This document shows positions 17,747 through 27,050 of a stretch of 64,000 bases of DNA, piece by piece. The notes under the pieces were generated by a model. The model had not been told where the DNA came from and did no database searches. It saw only the letters and a list, made by a program, of their open reading frames with translations. The stretch covers positions 1 to 64,000 of the forward strand of contig BMTH01000020.1 in assembly GCA_014649575.1 (NCBI GenBank), given 5' to 3'. How positions within the stretch are numbered: the stretch's first letter is position 1; each line of letters begins with the position of its first letter. The position numbers and the translations under genes are program-made. Source of the DNA: Streptomyces griseoincarnatus (GTDB lineage Bacteria; Actinomycetota; Actinomycetes; Streptomycetales; Streptomycetaceae).

Positions 17747-18463
17747 TTACAGCGTGGCGTTTTGGATGCCGATGACGTCGTAGAGGTGCTGACCGTGGGC
17801 CCACTTCTTCAGTTCTGGCCGGCCCACGAGGATGAGCCGATGGTGCCGAGCGAAATCGATGGCCGGCTGGGTGAAGCCGTTGAGCGCAATCATGATGGGA
17901 ATGTCGGCTCCGTGGTGCGGCCGGGCTGTCCCGTTGAACTTCTGCACGTGATCGGAGCCGACCGGATTCTGGTACTGCTTGCACTGCAGGATCAGGAGGC
18001 GGTTCTCGTCGTCGCGTGCGGTGACGTCGACGCCGAGGTCCCCTGCGCCGCCGACTCGCAGGGGGCGACGGAATCCGTCACGCGCCAGGAGATCGGCGCA
18101 TGCCTGCTCGAAGCCCGTCGCGGTCATTGCTGCGAGCTGCTTCATCCTGAAGGTCAGCACCTCTGGCTTAATCGCGCCGCCGGCCTGCGCGGCGGAGGCG
18201 TCGTCGGGGCCTCCGTACATGGACGTGCCAGGCCGGGATGACGCGACCGTGCCCAGCAGGATGAGCACGGTGAGCCCGCCGGCAATGACAAGCCCTGTCA
18301 ACCAGGGGTGATCGACGATCAGGCCCCACAGGTCCTCTGTGATCAACCGGCCGAGGTCCTCGGTGAGCCATTCCCAGATCATCTTGCCGACGGCCAGCGC
18401 AAGGACGGCGTATAGCAGGAACTTCAGCGTCGGGTCCAAGGACCCGTCTTCGTCGAACACCAC
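17747..18463 (-). CDS. Membrane-anchored Mrr-type restriction endonuclease (copy 2)
   Basis: 238 aa from GTG at 18463 (or the next codon, also GTG); a longer in-frame start would run through the upstream gene and is rejected. Two membrane segments at about 12-30 and 55-73 flank a short loop. The C-terminal Mrr-cat domain has F-EQACADLL (about 118-126), GGAGDLGVD with D146, and L-Q160-C-K162-Q. It is the same architecture as copy 1 and ends with a domain containing GADIPIMIALNGF, resembling the matching part of copy 3. Third gene of an operon after a small membrane protein and copy 3, with a 37-base gap. Likely cleaves incoming DNA at the membrane. Confidence 0.83.
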   Translation of the reverse strand: MVFDEDGSLDPTLKFLLYAVLALAVGKMIWEWLTEDLGRLITEDLWGLIVDHPWLTGLVIAGGLTVLILLGTVASSRPGTSMYGGPDDASAAQAGGAIKPEVLTFRMKQLAAMTATGFEQACADLLARDGFRRPLRVGGAGDLGVDVTARDDENRLLILQCKQYQNPVGSDHVQKFNGTARPHHGADIPIMIALNGFTQPAIDFARHHRLILVGRPELKKWAHGQHLYDVIGIQNATL

Positions 18464-18500
18464 ACCCCCAAGTGATGACGCGCGCGGAGACGGCTGCCGG

Positions 18501-19178
18501 TCAGGCAGCCCGCTTGAACCAGCTGCCGCGAGAGCGGGCAGGCAGCTTGAGGAGCTCGTGCAGCGCGGTTCCGTCCTCGGCCCAGCGCCGCAGCTTTCCC
18601 CGGTCAACCCAGTGGACCGTGTGCCGGTCTCCCCAGGTCATGGCATCGCGAGTGAAGAATCCGTTGGTGACGACCACCGCATGGTCCGCCCCGTGGACAG
18701 GGCCGGCCGTCCCTTTCACGGCGTACATCACCGACGATCCGACTTTCCCGCCGACGCGCGTGTGTTTGGCCTGCACGACGATCCGTCCGAGGACGGCGTG
18801 GTCACCGATGACATCGGCGGCCTGGTCTCCACCGCCGCCCACCCTCTGGGCCATCCAGCCGTCACGGACCAGCAGATCCCTCAGCGCATGTTCGAAACGC
18901 CGGTCGTCCATAGCATCGAACTCAGCAAGCGTGATCCGCAAGGCAGCCAGACGCACACCATCCCGACGCCGGCCCGCCACGGCTCGTCCGACCCGCCACA
19001 CCGCAGCCACTCCTCCCAGCGCTGCAAGCGGTAGCAGCGCCGGCCACGCATCAACCAGTGCCCCGGCCGACACGGTGACCGTTCGGACGGCCATGACCAA
19101 CACGGCCAGCGCCACGACAGCAGCTGAGGCGACCTCGACCGGCCCGCGGGGGCGCCTCAGACGCCATCCTCCCCTCAC
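18501..19178 (-). CDS. Membrane-anchored Mrr-type restriction endonuclease (copy 3)
   Basis: 225 aa from the GTG at 19178, which overlaps the upstream stop as GTGA; an open frame extends far upstream but is not coding in character. Membrane segments at about 16-32 and 40-62. The nuclease domain shows FEHALRDLL (about 95-103), D122, and V-Q136-A-K138. The middle residue of QxK is Ala here, Cys in copies 1 and 2. A closing HGADHAVVVTNGFFT block parallels copy 2. Translationally coupled to the small membrane protein ahead of it. Confidence 0.8.
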   Translation of the reverse strand: MRGGWRLRRPRGPVEVASAAVVALAVLVMAVRTVTVSAGALVDAWPALLPLAALGGVAAVWRVGRAVAGRRRDGVRLAALRITLAEFDAMDDRRFEHALRDLLVRDGWMAQRVGGGGDQAADVIGDHAVLGRIVVQAKHTRVGGKVGSSVMYAVKGTAGPVHGADHAVVVTNGFFTRDAMTWGDRHTVHWVDRGKLRRWAEDGTALHELLKLPARSRGSWFKRAA

Positions 19179-19384
19179 CGGTCGGCCGGTGCGCTGACGG
19201 CCGGGTTCGGCTCCGCCGCAGGAGTGGGCGTCGCCGCTTCGAAGCCGAACACCTGCCCCCACAGCCAGGCCCCCGCCAGCAGGCCGGCGATCATCCATCC
19301 GCTCAACCGCTTGGCGCTCCTGGGCTTCGGGTTGCGGCGGATGTGTCCGCGCACGTAGTGGAACCCGTCCGGTGCCTTCGCCAT
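19175..19384 (-). CDS. Small single-pass membrane protein, first gene of the Mrr operon
   Basis: 69 aa. ATG at 19384 preceded by GGGAGGGGAAAAGGC, a strong ribosome site. A basic N-terminus (HIRRNPKPRSAKR) leads to one membrane helix at about 29-47, then a Pro/Ala/Glu-rich tail of about 20 residues. The topology suggests N-in with a short outer tail. It overlaps the start of the copy-3 nuclease, so the three genes are probably one transcript. I do not recognise a family. It could anchor, sense or restrain the nucleases. Confidence 0.65.
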   Translation of the reverse strand: MAKAPDGFHYVRGHIRRNPKPRSAKRLSGWMIAGLLAGAWLWGQVFGFEAATPTPAAEPNPAVSAPADR

Positions 19385-20580
19385 GCCTTTTCCCCTCCCG
19401 TCGGCGGCCGCCGCATGCGGCCCGTGTCCAGGAATTGGTGTAGCAGCGGGCACTGACAGCGCATGGCGGCACCCTGACCAGGCAGGACCTCATCCAGCCA
19501 CGGCCACCCGAAGGGATGGGAAGCGTGTAAGGCCGACGGCCTCTAATGAGCTGACCTCGCTGTATGCAGTCTTGGATCCGCAGTGTCAGCTGGCCCGGTT
19601 CTGAGTCGCACCCTCCGGCGTGCACGTCGCAAACGCTGTCACCTGCGGGAACGGTCACTCGCAAAGTCAGACGGATTTCCGGTGGGAAACGGCGAGATAC
19701 AGCGGGGCGCATGCCTTGTACTGTCGTACGCCGGAGCCGCCTCTGGTCACGACCACACCTCTCATGCGCCGGTCGCGGACGGAAGTACGCACTACTTCGC
19801 TTCATGGACGATGGCGCGACTGCCACTCGGGCACCGCGCCCTGTTAGCGGACGGCAGCGAAGGTCCCCCCGTTCAAGAGCAGCTATGAGCAGTTGGCGAG
19901 CCACACAGGAGCAGGCATTTGAGGCCGGGAACACCCTCCAGAGGGATGAGGGTCCCCGGGGGCACGCGCCAGTTGCCTCGTGCGGCAGTCGCCCGTCGAC
20001 GCACGCCCGGTGCCTGCAACCTGTGCCGGTGGGCCTCTCGGGCATCAGGTCCCGCAGTAGTGCCGCGCACATACGTAGTCGCCGGCAGGTTGCCCTCTGC
20101 GGCCTTGCCGCGGTGCCCCAGTCCAGGAGCCCACTGCCCAGGGCGTCCTCGACAAGGCATCGCAAGCCCGACATGGCGGACGGACTGGCAGTAGCGGGTG
20201 CATGGACTACCGCTGAAGAGAGTGGGTGCGGGGTTTCACTTCCTTGGATCTGGCGCACACGCCCGCAGAGGGCCGGTCGAGATCGTCACAGCGGTACGCT
20301 TTCATGATGAGTCGTGCAGCCTGAGCCCAACAGTGCTGTTTCCAGTGGCTGGTAGCCGGCCCGTGCCGGTGAACAACGCGTCACCTGCAGGCCGTACAGG
20401 GCCGGTAGGTTCACGTTCAGAGGCGGGACGCAGCAACAGTTCTCAGCTGGCCCGGCGTCCGATTGTGTGATGTATGCCTCTTGAGAAGGTGAGGTCGTCA
20501 CGCGCCTCCCGTACCCCCCCGGTACAGGCGTGTCAGGCTGTCGCGACGACAGGGACGACGGAGCGCAGGTGTACGTCACA
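19385..20580. other. 1.2-kb interval without a supportable gene
   Basis: Open frames exist on both strands but none has convincing ribosome sites, conserved motifs or Streptomyces third-position bias. No tRNA, CRISPR or long inverted repeat is seen. A 12-base string (CAGCTGGCCCGG) occurs near 19587 and 20448, too short to mean much. It may be decayed DNA next to the IS chimera. Confidence 0.5.
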
Positions 20581-21341
20581 CGGGTCTAGTCACGGATATC
20601 AAGGGCTTCAGCGGGAGCCGCGCTGTGGACCTTCAGTTGCCGGGGACCGAGGGCTGGACCGTGCTCGCCGGGCGCAACGGCTCTGGCAAGTCCAGCGTTC
20701 TGCAGGTCCTGACCCTGGCCCTGTCCCGCCTCGCCCATCTGGACCGGGCAACGGGCCGTGTCATCCGCCGCTACGAACGAGACTGGCCCGGCGAACTCGT
20801 CCACGTCGACATCAAGAAGCTCGGCAACATCCCCGACGGCGGCGGTCACAAAGTGCTCGGCCGGGCTGCGGGGCGCAGGAACCGGACGAACGCCGGCTAC
20901 AGCTACCTGCACACCGCCGTCGACGACCACTCCCGCCTGGCCTACAGCAAGATCCACGCGGACGAGAAGAAGGAGACCGCCACCGCATTCTGGCAGCGGG
21001 CCCACGCCTTCTTCGCCCAGGCCGGGATCGCCGTGGAACGAGTGCTGACCGACAACGGCTCCTGCTACCGCTCACGCGACTGGCGCGACGCCCTGGCAGC
21101 AGCCGGGATCGTCCACAAGCGAACCCGGCCCTACCGGCCCCAGACGAACGGCAAGGTCGAACGCTTCAACCGCACCCTCCTCGACGAGTGGGCCTACCCA
21201 CGGCCCTACCGGTCAGAGACCGAACGCCGCGAAGCGTTCCCGCCGTGGCTGCACTCCTACAATCACCACCGCGGACACACCGCGCTGAAAGGGAAACCAC
21301 CCGCCAGCCGCGTCCCCAACCTCACAGGGCAATACACCTAG
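20581..21341 (+). pseudogene. AAA-ATPase N-terminus fused to a truncated IS481-family transposase
   Basis: One open frame joins two unrelated pieces. Its first part reads VTDIKGFSGSRAV and then GRNGSGKSS, the N-terminus of an ABC/AAA15-type ATPase with intact Walker A. At about 20735 it passes into HLDRATGRVIRRYERD and the catalytic core of an IS481 transposase: LVHVD, DDHSR, LTDNGSCYRS, and the Glu-containing PQTNGKVERFNRT, ending YNHHRGHTALKG. The transposase's N-terminal HTH and left end are missing, and the ATPase body is missing. This looks like a deletion or insertion scar; the in-frame fusion is probably accidental. Confidence 0.8.
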
Positions 21342-21345
21342 CGCC

Positions 21346-21603
21346 CTTGGTTCGGAGAAGGTCCTCACCCCGCAGCTGTGGGAGGACCTCTTGGTTCAGC
21401 ACGGGCTCAGAATGGAGGCGGTCACCGCGATCGACTCCCCGAACCCTGACAACCACGTCTCCTACCGGCTGTACGCAGCCCGGCACCTGCAGCGGGCGCC
21501 CAACCCGGGCGGTCACGCCGGGCCCATCCCCCGGAACGACGACCGAGCCGTCGACCGGAAGCCGACGGCGGTTCCAGGGGAAGCGACACTGTGGCCGCGC
21601 TGA
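21346..21603 (+). pseudogene. C-terminal gene fragment right of the IS481 remnant
   Basis: Open frame beginning abruptly after the transposase, with protein-like sequence TPQLWEDLLVQHGLR and VSYRLYAARHLQ, ending 13 bases into the exonuclease start. No start codon with a ribosome site. It may be the 3' end of the gene whose ATPase N-terminus lies at 20.6 kb. Family not recognised. Confidence 0.4.
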
Positions 21604-21986
21604 CGGACGGTCCGCGCTTCGCCGCGACAACAACGTTCGTGGTGATCGACTTCGAGGGCCTCACCCCGGCAGGACGGCCCGCCGAGCCGACTGAGGCCGC
21701 GGCGCTGGCGCTGCGCTCCCTGGATGGCCGACTGGTGGAAACCGGCCGGTTCGAGGAGCTGATGCGACCGCCTGCCGACGTGCCCGTGACCGCGCGGGAC
21801 GTCCAGCTCAAGGGCATCACCCAGCGAATGCTCACCTCGGCGGCCCCTGCTGCCGAGGTGGTGGCGCAGCTCGAGGCGCGCCTGACTGCGCCGCCGTACC
21901 GGCTGGTCGCCCACCACGCCTCCACAGAAGCCGGGATCATCGCGCCCTCGGTGGGCGGGAGGCCGCCCCCGCCTGCTCAGTCGTAA
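21591..21986 (+). pseudogene. DnaQ-like 3'-5' exonuclease, truncated
   Basis: 131 aa from GTG, with AGGGGAAG upstream. Motif Exo I is FVVIDFEGL (D-x-E), followed by EAAALAL and, at about 105, LVAHHASTEAGI, the region of Exo II. The frame then runs into a Gly/Pro-rich end and stops, without Exo III. Full DEDD exonucleases are usually 180-250 aa, so this copy is cut off just where an IS630 remnant begins. Confidence 0.65.
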
Positions 21987-22022
21987 CGATGAGGACTTCG
22001 TCATCCGGACGGCCACCACCCG

Positions 22023-22195
22023 GCACCACCAAACTCGGCAAGCCCTTCACCCGCTGGTCACTGCGCAAACTCGTCGCCTACCTGCGGAGAGTCCACGGCC
22101 GCGTGATCCGTATAGGCCGCGAACCGTTACGCAGCCTGCTCACCCGTCGCTGCGTCACCTGATAGCGCACCAAGACATGGAAGGAATCCCGCCCG
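22023..22195 (+). pseudogene. IS630-family transposase remnant
   Basis: Conceptual translation gives TTKLGKPFTRWSLRKLVAYL, then HGRVIRIGREPLRSLL and, past a stop codon, RTKTWKESP. This is the internal segment typical of actinobacterial IS630 transposases. It has an in-frame TGA and no ends or catalytic core, so it is a fragment. Confidence 0.65.
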
Positions 22196-22237
22196 CCGCA
22201 TCCCTTCCGGCACTCCGAGCGCGGGGCCGCCTCCCAA

Positions 22238-23686
22238 CTACTGGCGTCGGCCCCACCGCCAGCGCGGCCGATCGGTCTGCGGCTGAGTCGGCTCCGCGGG
22301 TGCGGAGGTCGGCACACTCGCATCCGTAGACCCGAGCACGGCGCTGCGGATCGCCGCCCAGTCACCGGCGCGCCACCAGTTGAACAGCTGCACCGCGCTG
22401 ATGACCGTCACCGGCAGGGAGGCCAGCGAGGCGAGGTGCTCGGGCCGCATGTAGACGTCCGCCGACCGCTCCGACGGGTGCAGCTTGTGCTGGTGGTTGA
22501 CGATCAGTACACCGTGGGAGACAGGGATGCCGGGCCGCAGTTGCGGCCAGGTCTCCAGATGCCGCTGGAGTTGCCCGATGAAGCTCTCCTGCGCAGGACC
22601 GGAGGCGCCCTTGACCTCGACGAGACGCGCCGGGGCTCCCTCGGCGCTGACGAGCAGGTCGGCGGACTTCGTGCCGCCGAGTTCCTCGTCCAGGTCAACG
22701 GCGCTCATGCCGGCCGCGGTCAGTACCTGCGCGACGGCGTCGGCCAGTTCGGACCCGCTGCCGTACAGCAGTCCGTACCGCACGGGCTTCGCCTTCTCCT
22801 CGGCTTCACGCAGCATCTGCGCCAGACGCTGCTTCTCCTCGGCGTACTGCGCCTCCAGTTCATCGAGCGCCTGCCGGGCGCTCTGCTCGTCGGCCGTCTG
22901 CAGATCGCGGTCGACGAAGAACGGCGAGCGGGCACGGCGCAGTGCCCCGGGCACATACTCGGGTAGGGCCCGGTGAACCAGCCAGCCCAGCACGGTGTCC
23001 CAACCGGTATCGTCCGGAACCACGTACCAGCGCTGGTCGCCCGCCGGTGACGACCAGGCCGCTACCACCGGGTCTCCCAGGGCATCGACCAGGATGGGAT
23101 GCAGCTCGCCCTCTGGCGGGTGGTGTTCTTCGGTACCGGACCCGTCGCCGCGCACCAGATGCACGCCGCTGAGCTGCAGGCTCCACCACGGGGCGTCCGC
23201 GGGGCGGGTAAGCATTCGGATCGCGAGGTCCCGGTCGGCGCCGCTCACCCCGGGCGCGATCTCGGGCCGCGTTCCGGCGGGGAGGCGGCGACCGCCCACG
23301 CTCGTGAACAGATCGCCGAGGTGGACGGACGCGCCGCCGGGCCCGAACACATTGCGGGGCCGGTCCTCCTCGGCTCGGCCGACCACCGTGACCACGAGGG
23401 CGAGTTCGCCGCGCTGGCGGGTGCCGGCGAGGAGCCGCTTCCACTCCTCGTCGCCCTGGTTGTGGAAATGACCGGGCGAGAGAGCGACTGAGCAGTCGCT
23501 GCTCTCCATGCCCAGCCACCTCGGCTGAAGGCCGTGCCGTGGCCAGTCGACATCTCCGGGAACCCGCAGGGGCGCGGGGCGGTCCCGTCCGTGCTCCGCC
23601 CAGAGGCGCAACGCCCGATCGCGCTCGGATCCGGGCTCCGGCTGACCGATGTGGACTGGCACCAGGCCGACGGCTGCGCTGCTCAT
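22238..23686 (-). CDS. Hypothetical protein with C-terminal PD-(D/E)xK-like nuclease domain
   Basis: 482 aa, ATG start. The first 240 residues have no motif I recognise. A helix at about 265-300 rich in Glu/Ala/Gln (ARQALDELEAQYAEEKQRL) probably forms a coiled coil. The C-terminal part (about 310-440) has GSGSELADAVAQVL, DLDEELGG, SADLLV and LVEVKG, which together look like a PD-(D/E)xK core with D and E-x-K. The last 30 residues are low complexity. It faces away from the kinase gene. Defence involvement is inferred from the neighbours and nuclease fold. Confidence 0.7.
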   Translation of the reverse strand: MSSAAVGLVPVHIGQPEPGSERDRALRLWAEHGRDRPAPLRVPGDVDWPRHGLQPRWLGMESSDCSVALSPGHFHNQGDEEWKRLLAGTRQRGELALVVTVVGRAEEDRPRNVFGPGGASVHLGDLFTSVGGRRLPAGTRPEIAPGVSGADRDLAIRMLTRPADAPWWSLQLSGVHLVRGDGSGTEEHHPPEGELHPILVDALGDPVVAAWSSPAGDQRWYVVPDDTGWDTVLGWLVHRALPEYVPGALRRARSPFFVDRDLQTADEQSARQALDELEAQYAEEKQRLAQMLREAEEKAKPVRYGLLYGSGSELADAVAQVLTAAGMSAVDLDEELGGTKSADLLVSAEGAPARLVEVKGASGPAQESFIGQLQRHLETWPQLRPGIPVSHGVLIVNHQHKLHPSERSADVYMRPEHLASLASLPVTVISAVQLFNWWRAGDWAAIRSAVLGSTDASVPTSAPAEPTQPQTDRPRWRWGRRQ

Positions 23687-24032
23687 CGCCGGAGGTTAGC
23701 ACCCTCACCGGCCCCCGAGCGGTGGACGACGGAGCTCCGGGGCCAGAGGCAGACATGGCGAAATTGCAGGTTGATCTGAGCAACCCTAAATGTGGTTCCA
23801 TGGGACGCCCAGCCGCATCGCGATCCTGCCCCTCGTGAGGGTCTCGTGCGCCTTCCGAGACGGTCCTCAGGGGTCGCTGCGGGAGCCCGAATCTGTAGGA
23901 GGGGCGCGTGCAGAGCCGATCCGCGAACCGCCCGGCCGACACCGCAACCATCCGCGGCCACCGCCTGCGCCGTTGGCGAGAGCGCCTCGGGGCTGCCGAG
24001 CACAGCGTCGCCGGGACTACTACTGTGACCAG

Positions 24033-24221
24033 GTGACCATCGCGCACGACCACGGAGCCCGGCTCCCTGCAAACGCATCGCTGATCAGCCTCGCCTGCCA
24101 CCACGTACACCCCCTCCAGGCCTTCGGGTTCGACGACACCCTGGAGATCTGGACGGTGACCGCGCGGGTCGACGCGGACACGGCGGCCGAAGAGCTGTTC
24201 GTACTACTGCCCTCCGGCTGA
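24033..24221 (+). CDS. Possible small protein upstream of the kinase
   Basis: 62 aa from GTG at 24033, with no clear ribosome site. The C-terminal part (FGFDDTLEIWTVTARV) looks protein-like and it ends 15 bases before the kinase start. The open frame extends upstream, but that part reads as low-complexity Arg/Pro. No family recognised. It may be a remnant. Confidence 0.35.
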   Translation: MTIAHDHGARLPANASLISLACHHVHPLQAFGFDDTLEIWTVTARVDADTAAEELFVLLPSG

Positions 24222-24236
24222 GGGGGAGAGAACACC

Positions 24237-27020
24237 GTGGACGAACTGGATGACGTGCGGGCTCTGTTGGTCAAATACGGTCAGCGACACGAAGCGCAAT
24301 TCTCTCCGTCGAACCGACTGAAGCTCGTTGAGGAGCTGCTACACCGCTCCATCCCGGCTGCCGCGACGGAGGGAGTCATCGTCGATGGGGACACGGAACT
24401 CATCTTCGAGCTGGAGGGGCGCGACTACCTCCTCACCTTTGTCCCTGCCAACAGTTCCTGGCAGGGCCACTGGGAGGAATTCATCTCGCGCAGAAGCCCG
24501 TCAGCTCAAGAACCCGGGCTGCTGCGCGACCGGCGCTGGGTCCTGCTGTACCTGCCCGATCACGCCCCCCAGACGGGCAACCGCGCTGACGAGCAGTTGG
24601 TGACCGCGATCGGGACATCCGGCGTGGTCCTGGACGGGACACACCTGGATGCTGCCCTGACGGGGCTGTACCCGCTGGCCGAACTGATCCAGGGCGCCTT
24701 CCGCCAACACAGGGCCTACACCTCGCTGGCCGGCCTGCTGACCACCGATGGATCTGCTGCAGACGAACGGCACATGACACCAGCCGCACGGCTGACGTCT
24801 CCGGTCCGCGTGGAGACGACGACCTGGGCGGGCGCAGCGGCCGAGGTCCTGCTCATCGGACAGCCGCAGCATGACCGGCCGACGGGGCTGGCTCTCCAGT
24901 CTGACCGCACGGCACTGCTCACCTGCCCGGACGGCCTGCTGAACGTCGATCTCGCCCGCGGGCACGCCCATTGGCACCTTCCGCTACCCGGCTGCCACGG
25001 CGCACCGCTGGTACATGAGGACGGTGCAGTGTGGGTGATGTGCGGCTCCGTCCTCGTACGCTGGCACCACGGGCAGCTGGAAGCCGTGGCGGGCGGCTTC
25101 GAAGACGGCGCAGTTCTTTTGCCCGGCCAGGACGGGGAGCCGTGGGTGCTGTCCGGATCCGGCGTCACCTTCAGGACCGGCGACGGGACCCTCGCGCTGA
25201 CACGCGCCGGCGTCCGGGCCGGAGAGCAGCTGCGCTACCCGATCACCTTCAACGCCTCCGTCCGCTCGGCGCTCTGGCTGGACCAGCGTCGCTTCTTCCT
25301 CGTCGCCTCCGGACACAGCGCCGTCGTCGACCTCGCCCGCACCACGGACGCCGGGCAGCGCGACGACTGGATCCGCACCCCCGTCTCCTACCCAGGGCAC
25401 GTCCTGCGCGCGGGCATCGACAGCGTGATCACCGCGTCGCCCGACGGCACCGGCATCGGTGTGGGACTGCACCGCACCGACATCACCAACCGCACCAGCG
25501 AGCCACTGCTGCACACCCAGCTGGGCGAGATCTTCGGCCTCGCCCAGGACTCCAGCGACGGGCCGGCCTACCTGCTCGCCTCACTGCCCGACAACAACCA
25601 CACCCACGTCCGGCCGGTCCTGATGCGCCTCACCGGCCACCGCATCTCCGCACCCACGACGCCAACGGCCCCCGCCGCCCCGGTCGTCGCCTACGACGCG
25701 GTGAGCCAGTCGGCACGGGGCGAGCGCCGGGACTACCGGCTCGACAAGTTCCCCCTGGCCTGTGAGGGCCAGGGGGAGGTCTTCCGCGCCGAACACAAGA
25801 CGACAGGCACCATCGTGGCCTTCAAGAAGCGCACCGGCAGGGGCGCGAGGGACAGACGTCGCATGCACCGCGAAGTCGAGGCCGGCTTGCGATTCGGCGG
25901 TAACCCCCACGTCATGCCTGTCCTCGACTTCAGCCCCGCCCACGACTGGTTCGTCATGCCGCTCGCCCAGGCCACCGTCGAGGACAAGCGGACCGAACTA
26001 CAGGATCCCACCCAGCTGCACACCCTCGTGAGCTCCGTGGCCGCCGGCCTGGCCGACGCTCACCGGGACGGCTGGATCCACCGGGACGTCAAGCCGTCCA
26101 ACGTCCTGCTCCTGGACGGCCGATGGGCGGTCGCGGACTGGGGCATCGCACGCCGCCCCCGCGGCCAGACCAGCACCGCCGGCCCCCTGACCCGCGCCGG
26201 AATCGGTACCCAGGGTTTTGCCGCACCCGAACTGGCTGTCGACGGTCACGACATCACCGCCGCCAGCGACATCTACAGCCTCGGACAACTCATCGGCTGG
26301 ATCTTCACCGGCACCTGGCCTCAGGCGAACGTGCCCCTGATGCCGCCTCCCGGACCCTGGTACGGCGTTGTACGCCAAGCCACTCAGCTCGACCCTGCCC
26401 AACGCCCGCAGAACATCGCCGACTTCCTCGCCGTCGTCGAACGTGAGACCGGCGTCCACGACGAACTCCCCATCATCCGTGCCGCGCGCCTCCTCGAGGA
26501 CGCCAACGAATGCGACGACACCGCCGCAGCCACCCAGCTCCTCACCCTTGCGGCCGACCAGCCCGACTCCTATGAGCTCTACCTGGCCATGGTCACCAAA
26601 CTCGATGTCCGCGCGGCAGAGACTGCACTGCTCGCCAATCCTCAACAGACGACCGCAGTGCTCAAGGCCCTGACCGGGCACGCCGTCGGCAACCGAGGCG
26701 ACTGGGCCACCAACGAAGAGGCCACCAGAGCCATCTGGTGGCTTCTCAAGGTCGCCCGCCTCGCCGCGCAGGAAGAGCAATGGCCCATGCTCGACGCCGC
26801 GGTCCAAGGGATGTGCGACTGGGACGGCCGCTGGGACCGGTGGGACCCGCGCAACAGCATCCGGGGCTGGCTGATCACCCTGCGGGGACACGCCGCCGCC
26901 ACCGTTGCCTCCGCGCTCCGCGCCCAGCCGCACGGCGCCCGCTTCTACTACGAAGTGGCAGACGACCACCACGCCGACCTTGCCATCCGCAGCGCCATCC
27001 ACGCAGCTCAGAGCACCTGA
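24237..27020 (+). CDS. Large Ser/Thr protein kinase with N-terminal sensor-like region
   Basis: 927 aa. GTG start with GGGGGAGAG just upstream. Residues 1 to about 480 are not catalytic: a first domain (1-170), then repeated short beta-rich stretches such as LLIGQPQH, TALLTCPDG and VWVMCGS that suggest a beta-propeller. The kinase domain spans about 500-745: VAFKKR with K530/K531, catalytic loop H615-RDVKPSN, D634-W-G in place of DFG, and APEL. The remaining 180 residues are helical. No membrane segment, so it is cytoplasmic, unlike PASTA-type PknB kinases. Set among nucleases, it may be a phage-sensing abortive kinase (compare Stk2-type), but this is inference. DWG is tolerated in active kinases. 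Confidence 0.85.
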   Translation: MDELDDVRALLVKYGQRHEAQFSPSNRLKLVEELLHRSIPAAATEGVIVDGDTELIFELEGRDYLLTFVPANSSWQGHWEEFISRRSPSAQEPGLLRDRRWVLLYLPDHAPQTGNRADEQLVTAIGTSGVVLDGTHLDAALTGLYPLAELIQGAFRQHRAYTSLAGLLTTDGSAADERHMTPAARLTSPVRVETTTWAGAAAEVLLIGQPQHDRPTGLALQSDRTALLTCPDGLLNVDLARGHAHWHLPLPGCHGAPLVHEDGAVWVMCGSVLVRWHHGQLEAVAGGFEDGAVLLPGQDGEPWVLSGSGVTFRTGDGTLALTRAGVRAGEQLRYPITFNASVRSALWLDQRRFFLVASGHSAVVDLARTTDAGQRDDWIRTPVSYPGHVLRAGIDSVITASPDGTGIGVGLHRTDITNRTSEPLLHTQLGEIFGLAQDSSDGPAYLLASLPDNNHTHVRPVLMRLTGHRISAPTTPTAPAAPVVAYDAVSQSARGERRDYRLDKFPLACEGQGEVFRAEHKTTGTIVAFKKRTGRGARDRRRMHREVEAGLRFGGNPHVMPVLDFSPAHDWFVMPLAQATVEDKRTELQDPTQLHTLVSSVAAGLADAHRDGWIHRDVKPSNVLLLDGRWAVADWGIARRPRGQTSTAGPLTRAGIGTQGFAAPELAVDGHDITAASDIYSLGQLIGWIFTGTWPQANVPLMPPPGPWYGVVRQATQLDPAQRPQNIADFLAVVERETGVHDELPIIRAARLLEDANECDDTAAATQLLTLAADQPDSYELYLAMVTKLDVRAAETALLANPQQTTAVLKALTGHAVGNRGDWATNEEATRAIWWLLKVARLAAQEEQWPMLDAAVQGMCDWDGRWDRWDPRNSIRGWLITLRGHAAATVASALRAQPHGARFYYEVADDHHADLAIRSAIHAAQST

Positions 27021-27050
27021 CCAGCAGGGGCGCCAACCGCAGAGTCCGAG

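Noticed and set aside
19179..20258. Long N-terminal extension of the copy-3 Mrr gene
   Set aside because: Arg/Pro-rich, covers a real small gene in another frame, and a coupled GTGA start with downstream membrane segments explains the gene better.
19385..20580. tRNA or other stable RNA
   Set aside because: No cloverleaf-compatible arms with a T-loop consensus were found by eye.
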